Positions 33,358-42,221 of a stretch of 64,000 bases of DNA are shown here, in pieces. Where the stretch lies: positions 2,673,501 to 2,737,500 of the forward strand of contig NZ_CP092183.1 of the NCBI RefSeq assembly GCF_023499255.1, written 5' to 3'. Under the pieces are notes generated by a model. That model was not told the origin of the DNA. It saw only the letters and a list, made by a program, of their open reading frames with translations, and ran no database searches. The DNA comes from Couchioplanes caeruleus. GTDB taxonomy: Bacteria; Actinomycetota; Actinomycetes; Mycobacteriales; Micromonosporaceae. The translations under genes were made by a program, and so were the position numbers. The number at the start of each line of letters is the position of its first letter. The stretch's first letter is position 1.

Positions 33358-35826
33358 TCAGCCGGAGCGGCGGTTCGTCCGCTTCGTCGGCTCGGCGATC
33401 AGCGGGTCCTCGGGCCACGGGTGGCGCGGGTAGCGGCCCCGCATCTCCGCGCGTACCTGCGGATAGACGTTGATCCAGAAGGACGCCAGGTCGCTCGTCA
33501 CCGCCAGCGGCCGCCCGGCCGGCGACAGCAGGTGCAGCACCACCGGCACCCGCCCGTCCGCCAGCTTCGGCGTGTCCTGCCAGCCGAACGTCTCCTGCAG
33601 CTTCACCGCGAGGACCGGCGCGGCCGGGTCGGTGTAGTCGACGCGGATCCGGGAGCCGCTCGGCACCGGCAGCCGCTCGGGCGCCACCTCGTCGAGCCGG
33701 CCCGCGACCTGCCACGGCAGCACCTCGCGCAGGGCGGAGGCCACGTCGATGCGGGCGAGGTCGGCGCGGCGGCGGGCGCTGCCCAGGTGCGGCCAGTCCG
33801 CCGCGGCCAGCGCCTCGTCCGACACGTCCGGCCACGGGTCGCCGAGCGCCGCGTGCGCGAACGCCAGCCGGTGCCGTACCTCCGTCGCGGTCCGGGTCCA
33901 GGTGAGCAGGCCGAGCCCCTCGCGGCGCAGGCCCTCGCGCAGCGCCACCCGGACCAGGGCCGGGTCGGGGTCGTCGAGGCGCCGCTCGGCGAGCACGATC
34001 GCGCCGAGCCGCTCCACCCGGCGGGCCACCACGTCGCCGTCGATCCAGCCGATCTCCGTCGCGGTACCGGCCAGCGTCGCCGCGGCCTCGCGGGCGGTCG
34101 CCTCGTCCAGCGGGGCGGCGCTGCGGATGCGCGCGGACCGTGCGCCCGGTGCCCGGTCCGCGTCCGCGACGGCCAGCCAGGTCGTCCCCGCCAGAGCGCT
34201 GCCGCCGGTCAGCTCCGCCTCGGTCCCGCCCGTCATCAGGTACGCCGGGGAGCCGGGCCGCCGTGCCTTCGCGACCCTCTCCGGGTACGCGAGGCCCACG
34301 ACCAGCCCGGCCGCGAGGTCGTCGGTGATCGGCCGGTCGGAGGGCTCCGGCCGCGCGCGGTCCAGCACGGCCTGCAGCCGGCGTACCTCGGTTCGCCAGG
34401 CGCCGTCGCCCGAGCGGGCCCGGCGCCACGCCGCGATCAGGTCGTCGGCGAGCCGGTCGGAGTCCAGCAGGGCGACGATCTCCGCGGCGCGGCGCCCACC
34501 GACGAGCGGGGCGCCGTCGAGCAGCGCGCGGGCCAGCCGTGGGTGCAGCCCGGCGTCGGCGAGCAGGCGCCCCCGGGGTGTGACCCGGCCGTCGGTGCCG
34601 ATCGCGCCCAGGGCGCGCAGGGTGCTCGTGGCCGCCTGCAGCGCGCCCGCGGGGGGCGCGTCGGGCAGGGCCAGGCCGCTGCCGTCGGGATGCCCCCACA
34701 GCGCCAGGTCCAGGGCGAACGACGTCAGGTCGGCGGCGGAGACCTCCGGCTCCGGCTGGGCCGGGAGCCGGTCGTGCTGCGCCTGGGACCAGCAGCGGTA
34801 CACGCGCCCGGGCGCCTCCCGGCCGGCCCGGCCGGCGCGCTGCACGGCCGCCGCCCGGGAGACCGGCACGGTCACGAGGGCGCCCAGGCCGCGGTTGTGG
34901 TCCATCCGCGGGACCCGGCTGAGCCCCGCGTCGACGACCGCGCGGACGCCGGGGACGGTGAGGCTGCTCTCGGCGACCGCGGTGGCGAGCACGATCCGGC
35001 GCGCTGGGCCCGGCCGCAGCGCGGCGTCCTGCTCGGATCCGCTCAGCCGGCCGTGCAGCGTGACGACGTCCACGCCGGTGCCGCCCAGGCGCCCGGCGAC
35101 CGTCGAGATCTCGCGGGCGCCCGGCAGGAAGACCAGGACGTCGCCGTCGCCGTCGGCCAGGGCCCGCCGGGTCGTGGCGGCGACGTGGTCGAGCAGCCGC
35201 GGGTCGACGCGCAGCCCGTGCGGCGCAGCGACGGGCTGCGGCGGCGGGCACCAGTGCACCTCGACCGGGTGCAGGGCGGCGGACGCCGCGACCACGGGGG
35301 CGTCGCCGAGCACCTCGGACAACCGCTGCGCCTCGGCCGTCGCGGAGGTCGCGAGCACGTGCAGGTCGGGGCGCAGGGCGGCGCGTACCTCGACGAGGAA
35401 GGCGAGGGCGAGGTCGGAGTCGAGGTGCCGTTCGTGGCACTCGTCGAGGATCACCGTGGCCGTGCCGGCGAGCTCCGGGTCGCGTTGCAGGCGGCGGACG
35501 AGGACGCCGGTGGTGACCACCTCGACGCGGGTGTCACGGGAGACCTTGCGGTCGCCCCGGACGGTGTAGCCGATCCGGGCGCCGACCTGTTCCCCGAGCA
35601 GCGCGGCCATGCGGCGGGCGGCGGCCCGGGCGGCGACCCGGCGGGGCTCGGCCACGATCACGCGGCCGCCGCCCGGATCGGCCAGCGTCAGCGGCACCAC
35701 GGTGGTCTTGCCGGTGCCCGGCGGCGCCACCAGGACCGCCGCGCCGCGGTCGGCCAGCGCGGCGGTCACGTCGGGGACGGCCGTACGGACGGGGAGGTCC
35801 GGCAGCGCGTCGGCGGGGATCAGCAC
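33358..35826 (-). CDS. hrpB: ATP-dependent RNA helicase HrpB
   Basis: An 822-residue DExH-box helicase, the usual HrpB length. Motif I is APPGTGKTTVVPLTL near residue 35, Ia is AEPRRVAARAAARRM, motif II is DECHERH, motif III SATAEAQRL, and motif VI is VQRAGRAGREAPGRVYRCWS. The helicase-associated and HrpB C-terminal domains follow, ending in ASFWINVYPQVRAEMRGRYP and HPWPEDP, characteristic of HrpB. Start GTG at 35826 (VLIPADALPDLPV) is supported by length and conservation. It diverges from the purine-degradation genes with only 69 bp between them. Its physiological RNA substrate is unknown. Confidence 0.93.
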   Translation of the reverse strand: MLIPADALPDLPVRTAVPDVTAALADRGAAVLVAPPGTGKTTVVPLTLADPGGGRVIVAEPRRVAARAAARRMAALLGEQVGARIGYTVRGDRKVSRDTRVEVVTTGVLVRRLQRDPELAGTATVILDECHERHLDSDLALAFLVEVRAALRPDLHVLATSATAEAQRLSEVLGDAPVVAASAALHPVEVHWCPPPQPVAAPHGLRVDPRLLDHVAATTRRALADGDGDVLVFLPGAREISTVAGRLGGTGVDVVTLHGRLSGSEQDAALRPGPARRIVLATAVAESSLTVPGVRAVVDAGLSRVPRMDHNRGLGALVTVPVSRAAAVQRAGRAGREAPGRVYRCWSQAQHDRLPAQPEPEVSAADLTSFALDLALWGHPDGSGLALPDAPPAGALQAATSTLRALGAIGTDGRVTPRGRLLADAGLHPRLARALLDGAPLVGGRRAAEIVALLDSDRLADDLIAAWRRARSGDGAWRTEVRRLQAVLDRARPEPSDRPITDDLAAGLVVGLAYPERVAKARRPGSPAYLMTGGTEAELTGGSALAGTTWLAVADADRAPGARSARIRSAAPLDEATAREAAATLAGTATEIGWIDGDVVARRVERLGAIVLAERRLDDPDPALVRVALREGLRREGLGLLTWTRTATEVRHRLAFAHAALGDPWPDVSDEALAAADWPHLGSARRRADLARIDVASALREVLPWQVAGRLDEVAPERLPVPSGSRIRVDYTDPAAPVLAVKLQETFGWQDTPKLADGRVPVVLHLLSPAGRPLAVTSDLASFWINVYPQVRAEMRGRYPRHPWPEDPLIAEPTKRTNRRSG

Positions 35827-35895
35827 CGGACAAGTCTGGCGTACGGGCACCGGCTGCTGTGATTGACTGTCCGCGGGAGATCCAGGGGGTGGTCG

Positions 35896-36390
35896 ATGGG
35901 CGGCGTCGAGGCGTTCAACTCCCTGCCCGCGGGCGAGCTGTCCGCCGTGTGCGCGGCTCCGGCCTGGGTCACCACGATGGCCGCGGGCCGCCCGTACCCG
36001 TCCCGGCAGGCGATCGTGGCGGCGGCGGACGCCGCGCTGCGCGGCCTGAGCTGGCCCGACGTGCTGGTGGCGCTGTCCGCGCACCCGCGCATCGGCGAGC
36101 GCGCCGCGGGCGACTCGAAGGAGGCCGCCTGGTCGCGCCGGGAGCAGTCCACGGCGGCCGATGCGGACCAGGCGACGGCGAGCGCGCTGGTCGAGGCCAA
36201 CCGGGCGTACGAGGAGAAGTTCGGGCACGTGTTCCTGATCTTCGCGAGCGGGCGGAGCCGGGCGGAGATCCTCGCGGCGGCCCGGGAGCGGCTCGGCAAC
36301 GACGAGGCGGCCGAGCGGCCCGTCGTCGCGGACCAGTTGCGCCGGATCGCGCTGCTGCGGCTGGAGAGGCTGCTCGATGAGCTCGGGTGA
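35896..36390 (+). CDS. uraD: 2-oxo-4-hydroxy-4-carboxy-5-ureidoimidazoline (OHCU) decarboxylase
   Basis: A 164-residue helical enzyme converting OHCU to S-allantoin, the last step of urate oxidation. FNSLPAGELSAVCAAPAW at the start, the catalytic histidine in LSAHPRIGER, and EANRAYEEKFGHVFLIFASG are the family signatures. ATG at 35896 with AGGGGGT about 8 nt upstream. The next gene starts 14 bp before its stop, so uraD, hiuH and urate oxidase form one transcription unit. Cytosolic. Confidence 0.94.
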   Translation: MGGVEAFNSLPAGELSAVCAAPAWVTTMAAGRPYPSRQAIVAAADAALRGLSWPDVLVALSAHPRIGERAAGDSKEAAWSRREQSTAADADQATASALVEANRAYEEKFGHVFLIFASGRSRAEILAAARERLGNDEAAERPVVADQLRRIALLRLERLLDELG

Positions 36391-36739
36391 GCGGTTCGCG
36401 GCGCAGACGCAGGCGCGCATCTCCACGCACATCCTGGACACGGTCTCCGGCGAGCCCGCCCGCGACGTGTACGTGCGCCTCGAGCGCCGTGACTCCGACG
36501 GGTGGCGGCTGCTCGCGGAGGGGCGTACGGATGACGACGGCCGGCTGAAGCACCGCCTGCCGGTGCACGACTGGCAGGCCGGCGGCTACCGATTGGTGTT
36601 CTATGTGGAGCCGTACCTGGGCGGCGAGGCGTTCTTCCCGGAGATCACGGTCGCGTTCCAGGTGCACGATCCGGACCGGAACTACCACGTGCCGCTGCTG
36701 CTGAGCCGGTACGGCTACACCACCTACCGCGGGAGCTGA
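36377..36739 (+). CDS. hiuH: 5-hydroxyisourate hydrolase (transthyretin-like)
   Basis: A 120-residue protein that hydrolyses 5-hydroxyisourate to OHCU. ISTHILDTVSGEPARDV carries the active-site histidine region, RLKHRLPVHDWQAGGYRLVF the central strand pair, HVPLLLSRYGYTTYRGS the C-terminal Tyr-Arg-Gly-Ser signature that distinguishes HIU hydrolases from vertebrate transthyretins. It acts between urate oxidase and UraD in the same operon, starting 14 bp inside uraD and ending 3 bp before the urate oxidase start. Confidence 0.96.
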   Translation: MSSGERFAAQTQARISTHILDTVSGEPARDVYVRLERRDSDGWRLLAEGRTDDDGRLKHRLPVHDWQAGGYRLVFYVEPYLGGEAFFPEITVAFQVHDPDRNYHVPLLLSRYGYTTYRGS

Positions 36740-36742
36740 CGC

Positions 36743-37603
36743 GTGGCGATCGTGCTGGGACCCAACCGTTACGGCAAGGCGGAGACCCGGCTCGTGCAGG
36801 TGACCCGGGACGGCGACACGCACGGGCTGACCGAGTTCACGGTGAGCACCGCCCTGTCGGGGGACCTGACGGCGACCCACCTGACCGGCGACAACGCGGG
36901 GGTCCTGCCGACCGACACGATGAAGAACACGGTGTACGCGTTCGCGAAACAGCACGGCGCCGGGCAGCCCGAGGCGTTCGCGCTGCTGCTGGCCCGGCAC
37001 TTCGTCGGCACCCAGCCGCAGGTGGTCCGCGCCCGCGTGGCGATCGAGGCCACCGGCTGGGAGCGGCTGGGCCCGCACTCCTTCCGGCGCAGGGGCGACT
37101 TCACCCGCCTGTGCGCGGTCACCGTGGAGGAGGGCTTCACGCAGGTGGTGTCCGGCCTGAAGGATCTGGTGGTGCTGAACTCGACGGCGTCGGAGTTCCA
37201 CGGGTTCCGCCGCGACCGCTACACGACGCTGGCCGAGACCACCGACCGCATCCTCGCCACCGAGGTCGACGCGCGCTGGCGGCACCTCGGCGACGCCGCG
37301 GACTGGGGGGAGTCGTTCGAGAAGGCCAAGGACGCGCTGGTGAACGCGTTCGTCAACACGTACAGCTATTCGTTGCAGCAGACGCTGTTCTCGATGGGCA
37401 GCCGGGTGCTGGAGAGCCGCCCGGAGATCGCGGAGATCCGGCTGACGCTGCCCAACAAGCACCACTACCTCGCCGACCTGTCGCCGTTCGACATGGCGAA
37501 CCCGGGCGAGGTGTTCATCGCGGGGGACCGGCCGTACGGGCTGATCGAGGGCACGGTGACCCGCGACGACGCGCCGCCGGCCCGCGCGGAGTGGTACCTG
37601 TGA
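36743..37603 (+). CDS. Urate oxidase (uricase)
   Basis: A 286-residue cofactor-free oxidase converting urate to 5-hydroxyisourate. The tunnel-fold signature pieces are visible: LGPNRYGKAETRLVQV with the catalytic lysine, NAGVLPTDTMKNTVYAFAK with the catalytic threonine, VVLNSTASEFHGF, RYTTLAETTDRI, and HHYLADLSPFD near the C-terminus. GTG start at 36743. It is the third gene of the urate operon, and its stop overlaps the deaminase GTG by 4 bp. Named pucL or uaZ in other bacteria. Confidence 0.96.
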   Translation: MAIVLGPNRYGKAETRLVQVTRDGDTHGLTEFTVSTALSGDLTATHLTGDNAGVLPTDTMKNTVYAFAKQHGAGQPEAFALLLARHFVGTQPQVVRARVAIEATGWERLGPHSFRRRGDFTRLCAVTVEEGFTQVVSGLKDLVVLNSTASEFHGFRRDRYTTLAETTDRILATEVDARWRHLGDAADWGESFEKAKDALVNAFVNTYSYSLQQTLFSMGSRVLESRPEIAEIRLTLPNKHHYLADLSPFDMANPGEVFIAGDRPYGLIEGTVTRDDAPPARAEWYL

Positions 37604-38949
37604 TCGTCATCGAGAACGCGGCGGTGGCCACGGTGGACGCGGCCGGCACCGAGTACGCCGACGGGCACGTGGTCGTCGGCGACGACGGCCGGATCGTGAC
37701 GGTCGGCCCGGGCCACGCGGGCCGTTCCCGCGGCTCGGTGCGCCGCGTCGACGGCACCGGCTGCCTGGTGACGCCGGGCCTGGTCAACACCCACCACCAC
37801 CTGTACCAGTGGGCGACCCGCGGCCTGGCGCAGGACGAGACGCTGTTCGGCTGGCTCACCACGCTGTACCCGATCTGGGGCCGCATCGACGCCGAGACGG
37901 TCGGCGCGGCGGCGGGCGCGGGCCTGGGCTGGCTGGCGTTGTCCGGCTGCACGACCAGCATGGACCACCACTACGTGTTCCCCCGCGACGGCGGTGACGT
38001 GCTGGCCGCGGAGATCGAGGCGGCCCAGCGGATCGGCCTGCGCTTCCACCCCACGCGCGGCTCGATGGACCTGGGCGAGTCGCAGGGCGGGCTGCCGCCG
38101 GACCACGTGGTCGAGGAGACCGACGCCGCGCTGGCCGCCACCGAGGCGGCCGTCGACCGCTGGCACGACCCGTCGCCGGAGTCCCTGCTGCGCGTGGGCG
38201 TCGCGCCCTGCTCGCCGTTCTCCGTGACGTCGCGGCTGATGCGCGAGGCCGCCGACCTGGCCCGGCGCAAGGGCGTACGGCTGCACACCCACCTGGCGGA
38301 GACCGCCGACGAGGAGGACTTCTGCCGGGAGAAGTTCGGCTGCACCCCCGTCGAGTACGCGGAGAGCCTCGGCTGGCTCGGCGACGACGTGTGGCTGGCG
38401 CACGGCGTACACCTGGACGACGCGGCCGTGGCGCGGCTCGGCGCGACCGGCACCGGGGTGGCGCACTGTCCCAGCTCGAACGCCCGCCTGGGCGCCGGCC
38501 TGGCCCGCGTCCGGGACCTGCTGGACGCGGGCGTGCCGGTCGGGCTGGGCGTGGACGGCTCGGCGTCGCAGGAGGCCGCCCACCTGGGCGAGGAGCTGCG
38601 CCAGGCGCTGTACGTGGCCCGGCTGCGCGGCGGCCCGGCGGCGCTGACCGCGCGGGAGTCGCTGCGGATGGGCACGATGGGCGGGGCGCGCTGCCTCGGC
38701 CGTCAGGACGACATCGGCTCTCTGGAGCGGGGTAAGCTCGCGGACCTCGTGCTGTGGCGCCTCGACGGCCTCGGCCACGAGGGCATCGACGACAAGGTGG
38801 CCGCGCTGGTGTTCGGCCCGGCGGCGCCGGTGGAGCTGGCGCTGGTCGGCGGCCGTCCGGTGGTCGAGCGGGGCGAGCTGGTGCACGCGGACGCGGAGGC
38901 GCTGGCCCGGGGGGCCCGTCGTGCGGCCTCCCGCTTAAGAGAGATTTAA
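37600..38949 (+). CDS. 8-oxoguanine deaminase (amidohydrolase)
   Basis: A 449-residue amidohydrolase of the cytosine/guanine deaminase class. Metal ligands appear in VNTHHHLYQW, RLHTHLAETADEEDF and HGVHLDD, with the catalytic Asp in LGVDGSASQE. KFGCTPVEYAESLGWLG and TSMDHHYVFPRD are typical of the 8-oxoguanine deaminase group, which forms urate from 8-oxoguanine and so feeds the enzymes encoded just upstream. The GTG start overlaps the urate oxidase stop. A guanine or triazine deaminase role is less likely in this context. Confidence 0.88.
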   Translation: MIVIENAAVATVDAAGTEYADGHVVVGDDGRIVTVGPGHAGRSRGSVRRVDGTGCLVTPGLVNTHHHLYQWATRGLAQDETLFGWLTTLYPIWGRIDAETVGAAAGAGLGWLALSGCTTSMDHHYVFPRDGGDVLAAEIEAAQRIGLRFHPTRGSMDLGESQGGLPPDHVVEETDAALAATEAAVDRWHDPSPESLLRVGVAPCSPFSVTSRLMREAADLARRKGVRLHTHLAETADEEDFCREKFGCTPVEYAESLGWLGDDVWLAHGVHLDDAAVARLGATGTGVAHCPSSNARLGAGLARVRDLLDAGVPVGLGVDGSASQEAAHLGEELRQALYVARLRGGPAALTARESLRMGTMGGARCLGRQDDIGSLERGKLADLVLWRLDGLGHEGIDDKVAALVFGPAAPVELALVGGRPVVERGELVHADAEALARGARRAASRLREI

Positions 38950-38959
38950 GGTTCGGACT

Positions 38960-38988
38960 CGGGAAAAACGTTATCGGGAAACGGTATC
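38960..38988. repeat. Short direct repeat upstream of the secreted-protein gene
   Basis: Two near copies of CGGGAAAxCGxTATCG-like sequence, beginning at 38960 and 38975, lie in an AT-rich intergenic patch 50-80 bp ahead of the -35 element at 39040. They could be half-sites for an activator or repressor, or chance. The copies differ by a two-base length change. Confidence 0.3.
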
Positions 38989-39039
38989 GCGGCGACCAGC
39001 AACGCTTCGCCGGCCCATTCTGAAATCTTCTTTCGCGCC

Positions 39040-39069
39040 TTGATGCAAGCCAGGTGAGCTGCGCATACT
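39040..39069 (+). promoter_or_regulatory. Candidate sigma-70-type promoter
   Basis: TTGATG (39040-39045) and CATACT (39064-39069) are separated by 18 bp and match the housekeeping consensus at four and five of six positions. Start would fall near 39076, giving a leader of about 30 nt before the ATG at 39108. It would give the secreted CBM6-DUF1996 gene transcription independent of the purine genes. Confidence 0.5.
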
Positions 39070-39107
39070 CCTTCGCGGAAACGCTCTGCCACAGCGAAGG
39101 AATAGTG

Positions 39108-40502
39108 ATGAAGAAGCGCCGCCGCCGCACCCGCATCGTCCTGGCCACCGCGGTGACCGCCGCCCTCGGCGCCAGCGGCGTCTACATAGCGGGCGCCAGC
39201 GCCGACGAGACCACCGTCGCGGGTCGCCTGCAGGCCGAGTCGTACGCCGCCCAGTCCGGCGCGCAGACCGAGGGCACCGGCGACGCCGACGGCGGCAAGA
39301 ACGTCGGCTGGCTCGCGGACGGCGACTGGCTGCGCTTCGACGCCGTCGCGGTCGCCGGCACGGCGCTGTCCGCCCGCGTCGCCTCCGACAACAGCGCCGG
39401 TGGCTCCATCGAGATGCACCTCGGCTCGCAGACCGGCACGCTGCTCGCGACCTTCCCGGTGGCCCGTACGGGCGGCTGGCAGAGCTGGACCACCGTCACC
39501 GCGACGGCGAATTCCGTGCCCTCCGGCCCGCAGACCGTGTTCGCGGTCATGAAGAGCGCGCAGAAGAGCGACTTCGTGAACATCAACTGGTTCACCTTCG
39601 GCGGTGCTGCGGCGCCGGCGCCGGCTCCCTCGGTGCCCACTGGGGATGGCTGGGTACCTGTTGACAAGGCGAAGTGGGACAAGCAGCTCGCCGAGTACGA
39701 CGCGACCGTCGCGAAGCCCGTGCCGGCCGGCAACGTGCGCGTGCCCGAGTTCAACGCGAGCTGCAAGGTGAGCCACCGCCTGCCCGACGACCCGATCGTC
39801 TTCCCCGGCATGGCCGGCGCCTCGCACCTGCACACCTTCATGGGCAACAAGAGCACCAGCGCCGCCTCGACCAACGCGTCGCTGTTCGCGAACCTGGAGA
39901 CCAGCTGCGACCCGAAGGAGGACCGGTCGGCGTACTGGATCCCCACGCTGCTGGAGAACGGCAAGCCGGTCGACCCGCACGGCGTCACCGTCTACTACGG
40001 CTCGCGGCTCAAGGACCCGACGAAGACGGTGCCGTTCCCGGAGGGCTTCCGGATGATCACCGGTGACGCCAAGAAGCAGGTCGCCACCGGCAAGGGCGCC
40101 CCGGCCCAGTTCTGGTGCGCCGGTGCGGGCGGCGAGACCGGCCGCAGCGCCGACGGCAACTGGCCGGTGTGCGCGAAGACCGCGGAGCTGACGTACCAGC
40201 TGACGTTCCCGGACTGCTGGGACGGCGTGCACCTGGACAGCCCCGACCACAAGTCGCACGTCGGCCCGACCGGCCCGGACGGCACCTGCGCCAGCGGCAG
40301 GTTCCCGGTCGCGATCCCGTCGATCTCCTTCGTGATCGGCTACCCGACCAGCGGCAGCAGCGCCGGCTTCCAGCTCTCCAGCGGCATGGCCTCGTCGATG
40401 CACGGCGACTTCATGAACGCCTGGGAGACCAAGCCGCTGGCCCAGCGGGTGCGCGACTGCGTCACCCAGAAGGCCAAGTGCGACTCGGCCGGCACCTTCT
40501 GA
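39108..40502 (+). CDS. Secreted CBM6-DUF1996 protein
   Basis: A 464-residue exported protein. A basic N-terminus (MKKRRRRTR) and hydrophobic core ending ASA form a signal peptide of about 33 residues. A CBM6-like beta-sandwich follows (RLQAESYAAQSGAQ, KNVGWLADGDWLRFD, NINWFTF), then a Pro/Ala linker and a DUF1996 domain (NASCKVSHRLPDDPIVFPG, SHLHTFMGNKST, LTFPDCWDG, FPVAIPSISFVIGY). DUF1996 is common in actinobacterial and fungal secreted proteins; it has no assigned reaction that I know. CBM6 suggests binding of a plant or fungal polysaccharide. ATG start with GAAGGA upstream. It interrupts the purine cluster but has its own promoter and terminator candidates. Confidence 0.9.
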   Translation: MKKRRRRTRIVLATAVTAALGASGVYIAGASADETTVAGRLQAESYAAQSGAQTEGTGDADGGKNVGWLADGDWLRFDAVAVAGTALSARVASDNSAGGSIEMHLGSQTGTLLATFPVARTGGWQSWTTVTATANSVPSGPQTVFAVMKSAQKSDFVNINWFTFGGAAAPAPAPSVPTGDGWVPVDKAKWDKQLAEYDATVAKPVPAGNVRVPEFNASCKVSHRLPDDPIVFPGMAGASHLHTFMGNKSTSAASTNASLFANLETSCDPKEDRSAYWIPTLLENGKPVDPHGVTVYYGSRLKDPTKTVPFPEGFRMITGDAKKQVATGKGAPAQFWCAGAGGETGRSADGNWPVCAKTAELTYQLTFPDCWDGVHLDSPDHKSHVGPTGPDGTCASGRFPVAIPSISFVIGYPTSGSSAGFQLSSGMASSMHGDFMNAWETKPLAQRVRDCVTQKAKCDSAGTF

Positions 40503-40538
40503 CCTCTTCCGGTCATCCCCAGCCGGAGGAGTGGTAAG

Positions 40539-40572
40539 GCAGCGGCCCTCGGTTCCCCGCGAGGGCCGCTGC
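40539..40572 (+). terminator. Intrinsic terminator candidate with a perfect 13-bp stem
   Basis: GCAGCGGCCCTCG (40539-40551) pairs perfectly with CGAGGGCCGCTGC (40560-40572) across an 8-nt loop, 37 bp after the stop of the secreted-protein gene. There is no strong U-tract, as is usual in high-GC actinobacteria. It would separate this gene from malate synthase. Confidence 0.65.
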
Positions 40573-40671
40573 GCCGTCACCGCGGGACGTTGTCCACAGC
40601 CTGCGCAGCGGGTGGCTCCGCGGACCGATACGGTACGGGAAAGCCTTCGCCGTTGAAGGGAGTCACCGCCC

Positions 40672-42219
40672 GTGACCGAGATCCTGTCCGACGAGGCCGT
40701 GGCGTTCGTGGCCGACCTGAACCGCCGCTTCCGCCCTCGCCGCAACGAGCTGCTGGCCCGCCGTGCCGAGCGCCGAGCGGAGATCGCCGCCGGCGGCACG
40801 CTGGGCTTCCTGCCCGAGACCGCCGAGATCCGCGCCGGGGACTGGACCGTGCCGCCCGCGCCCGCCGACCTCACCGACCGGCGGGTCGAGATCACCGGCC
40901 CGACCGAGCGCAAGATGACCATCAACGCGCTCAACTCCGGCGCGAAGGTGTGGCTGGCCGACATGGAGGACGCCAACACCCCGCACTGGGCCAACGTGGT
41001 CGACGGTCAGCAGAACCTGTTCGACGCCGTCCGGCGCACCATCACGCTCGAGACCGGCGCGAAGACCTACGAGCTCGGCCCGGGGCCGTACCCGACGATC
41101 GTCATGCGCCCGCGCGGCTGGCACCTCGACGAGCGTCACCTGCCCGTCGACGGTGAGCCGGCCGTCGGCGCCCTCGTCGACTTCGGTCTCTACTTCTTCC
41201 ACAACGCCGCCGAGCTGCTCTCCCGCGGCAGCGGGCCCTACCTCTACCTGCCCAAGATGGAGTCGCACCACGAGGCCGCCCTGTGGAACGACGTCTTCAC
41301 CCATGCGCAGGAGGCGCTCGGCATCCCGGTCGGCACGATCCGCGCGACCGTGCTCATCGAGACGATCCCCGCCGCGTTCGAGATGGACGAGATCCTGTGG
41401 GCGCTGCGCCCGCACATCTCCGGGCTCAACGCCGGCCGCTGGGACTACCTGTTCAGCATCATCAAGTATTTCCGCGACAACCCGTCGATGGTGCTGCCGG
41501 ACCGGGCGGCGGTCACGATGACGGCGCCGTTCATGCGGGCGTACACGGAGCTGCTGGTGGCCACCTGCCACCGGCGCGGCGCCTTCGCGATGGGCGGCAT
41601 GGCGGCGTTCATCCCCAGCCGGCGCGACCCGGCCGTCAACGAGGTGGCCCTCGCCAAGGTCCGCGAGGACAAGGAACGCGAGGCCGGCGACGGCTTCGAC
41701 GGCTCCTGGGTGGCGCACCCCGACCTCGTGCCGGTCTGCCGGGAGATCTTCGACCGGGTGCTGGGCGACCGGCCCAACCAGCTCGACAAGCAGCGTCCCG
41801 ACGTCGACGTGGCGGCCGAGGACCTGCTCAACGTGTCGGCCACCGGCGGCGCGGTGACCCAGGCGGGCCTGCGCAACAACGTCTCCGTCGCCCTGCAGTA
41901 CCTCGAGGCCTGGCTGCGCGGCAACGGCGCGGTCGCGATCTTCAACCTCATGGAGGACGCCGCCACCGCCGAGATCTCCCGGTCGCAGGTGTGGCAGTGG
42001 ATCCACAACGACGTGCGCCTCGAGGACGGCACGCCGATCACCGCCGAGCTCGTCGGACGCATCGAGGACGAGGAGCTGGCCAGGATCCGCGAGGCGGTGG
42101 GCGACGAGGCGTGGGCGGCCGGCCGCTTCGACGACGCCCGCAAGCTGTTCGAACGCGTCGCGCTCGCCGACGACTTCGCCGACTTCCTCACCACCGCCGC
42201 CTACGACTCCATCGACTGA
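40672..42219 (+). CDS. aceB: Malate synthase A
   Basis: A 515-residue enzyme condensing glyoxylate with acetyl-CoA to malate. [19 protein letters not shown] fits the malate synthase signature (H-x2-GLN-x-G-x-WDY-x-F), and [28 protein letters not shown] and [18 protein letters not shown] are conserved. GTG start with GAAGGGAG upstream. Glyoxylate is the C2 end product of allantoin breakdown; placement before a lyase-like gene, allantoinase and allantoicase suggests this copy serves purine catabolism rather than only the glyoxylate shunt. No isocitrate lyase is in the window. Confidence 0.95.
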   Translation: MTEILSDEAVAFVADLNRRFRPRRNELLARRAERRAEIAAGGTLGFLPETAEIRAGDWTVPPAPADLTDRRVEITGPTERKMTINALNSGAKVWLADMEDANTPHWANVVDGQQNLFDAVRRTITLETGAKTYELGPGPYPTIVMRPRGWHLDERHLPVDGEPAVGALVDFGLYFFHNAAELLSRGSGPYLYLPKMESHHEAALWNDVFTHAQEALGIPVGTIRATVLIETIPAAFEMDEILWALRPHISGLNAGRWDYLFSIIKYFRDNPSMVLPDRAAVTMTAPFMRAYTELLVATCHRRGAFAMGGMAAFIPSRRDPAVNEVALAKVREDKEREAGDGFDGSWVAHPDLVPVCREIFDRVLGDRPNQLDKQRPDVDVAAEDLLNVSATGGAVTQAGLRNNVSVALQYLEAWLRGNGAVAIFNLMEDAATAEISRSQVWQWIHNDVRLEDGTPITAELVGRIEDEELARIREAVGDEAWAAGRFDDARKLFERVALADDFADFLTTAAYDSID

Positions 42220-42221
42220 CC

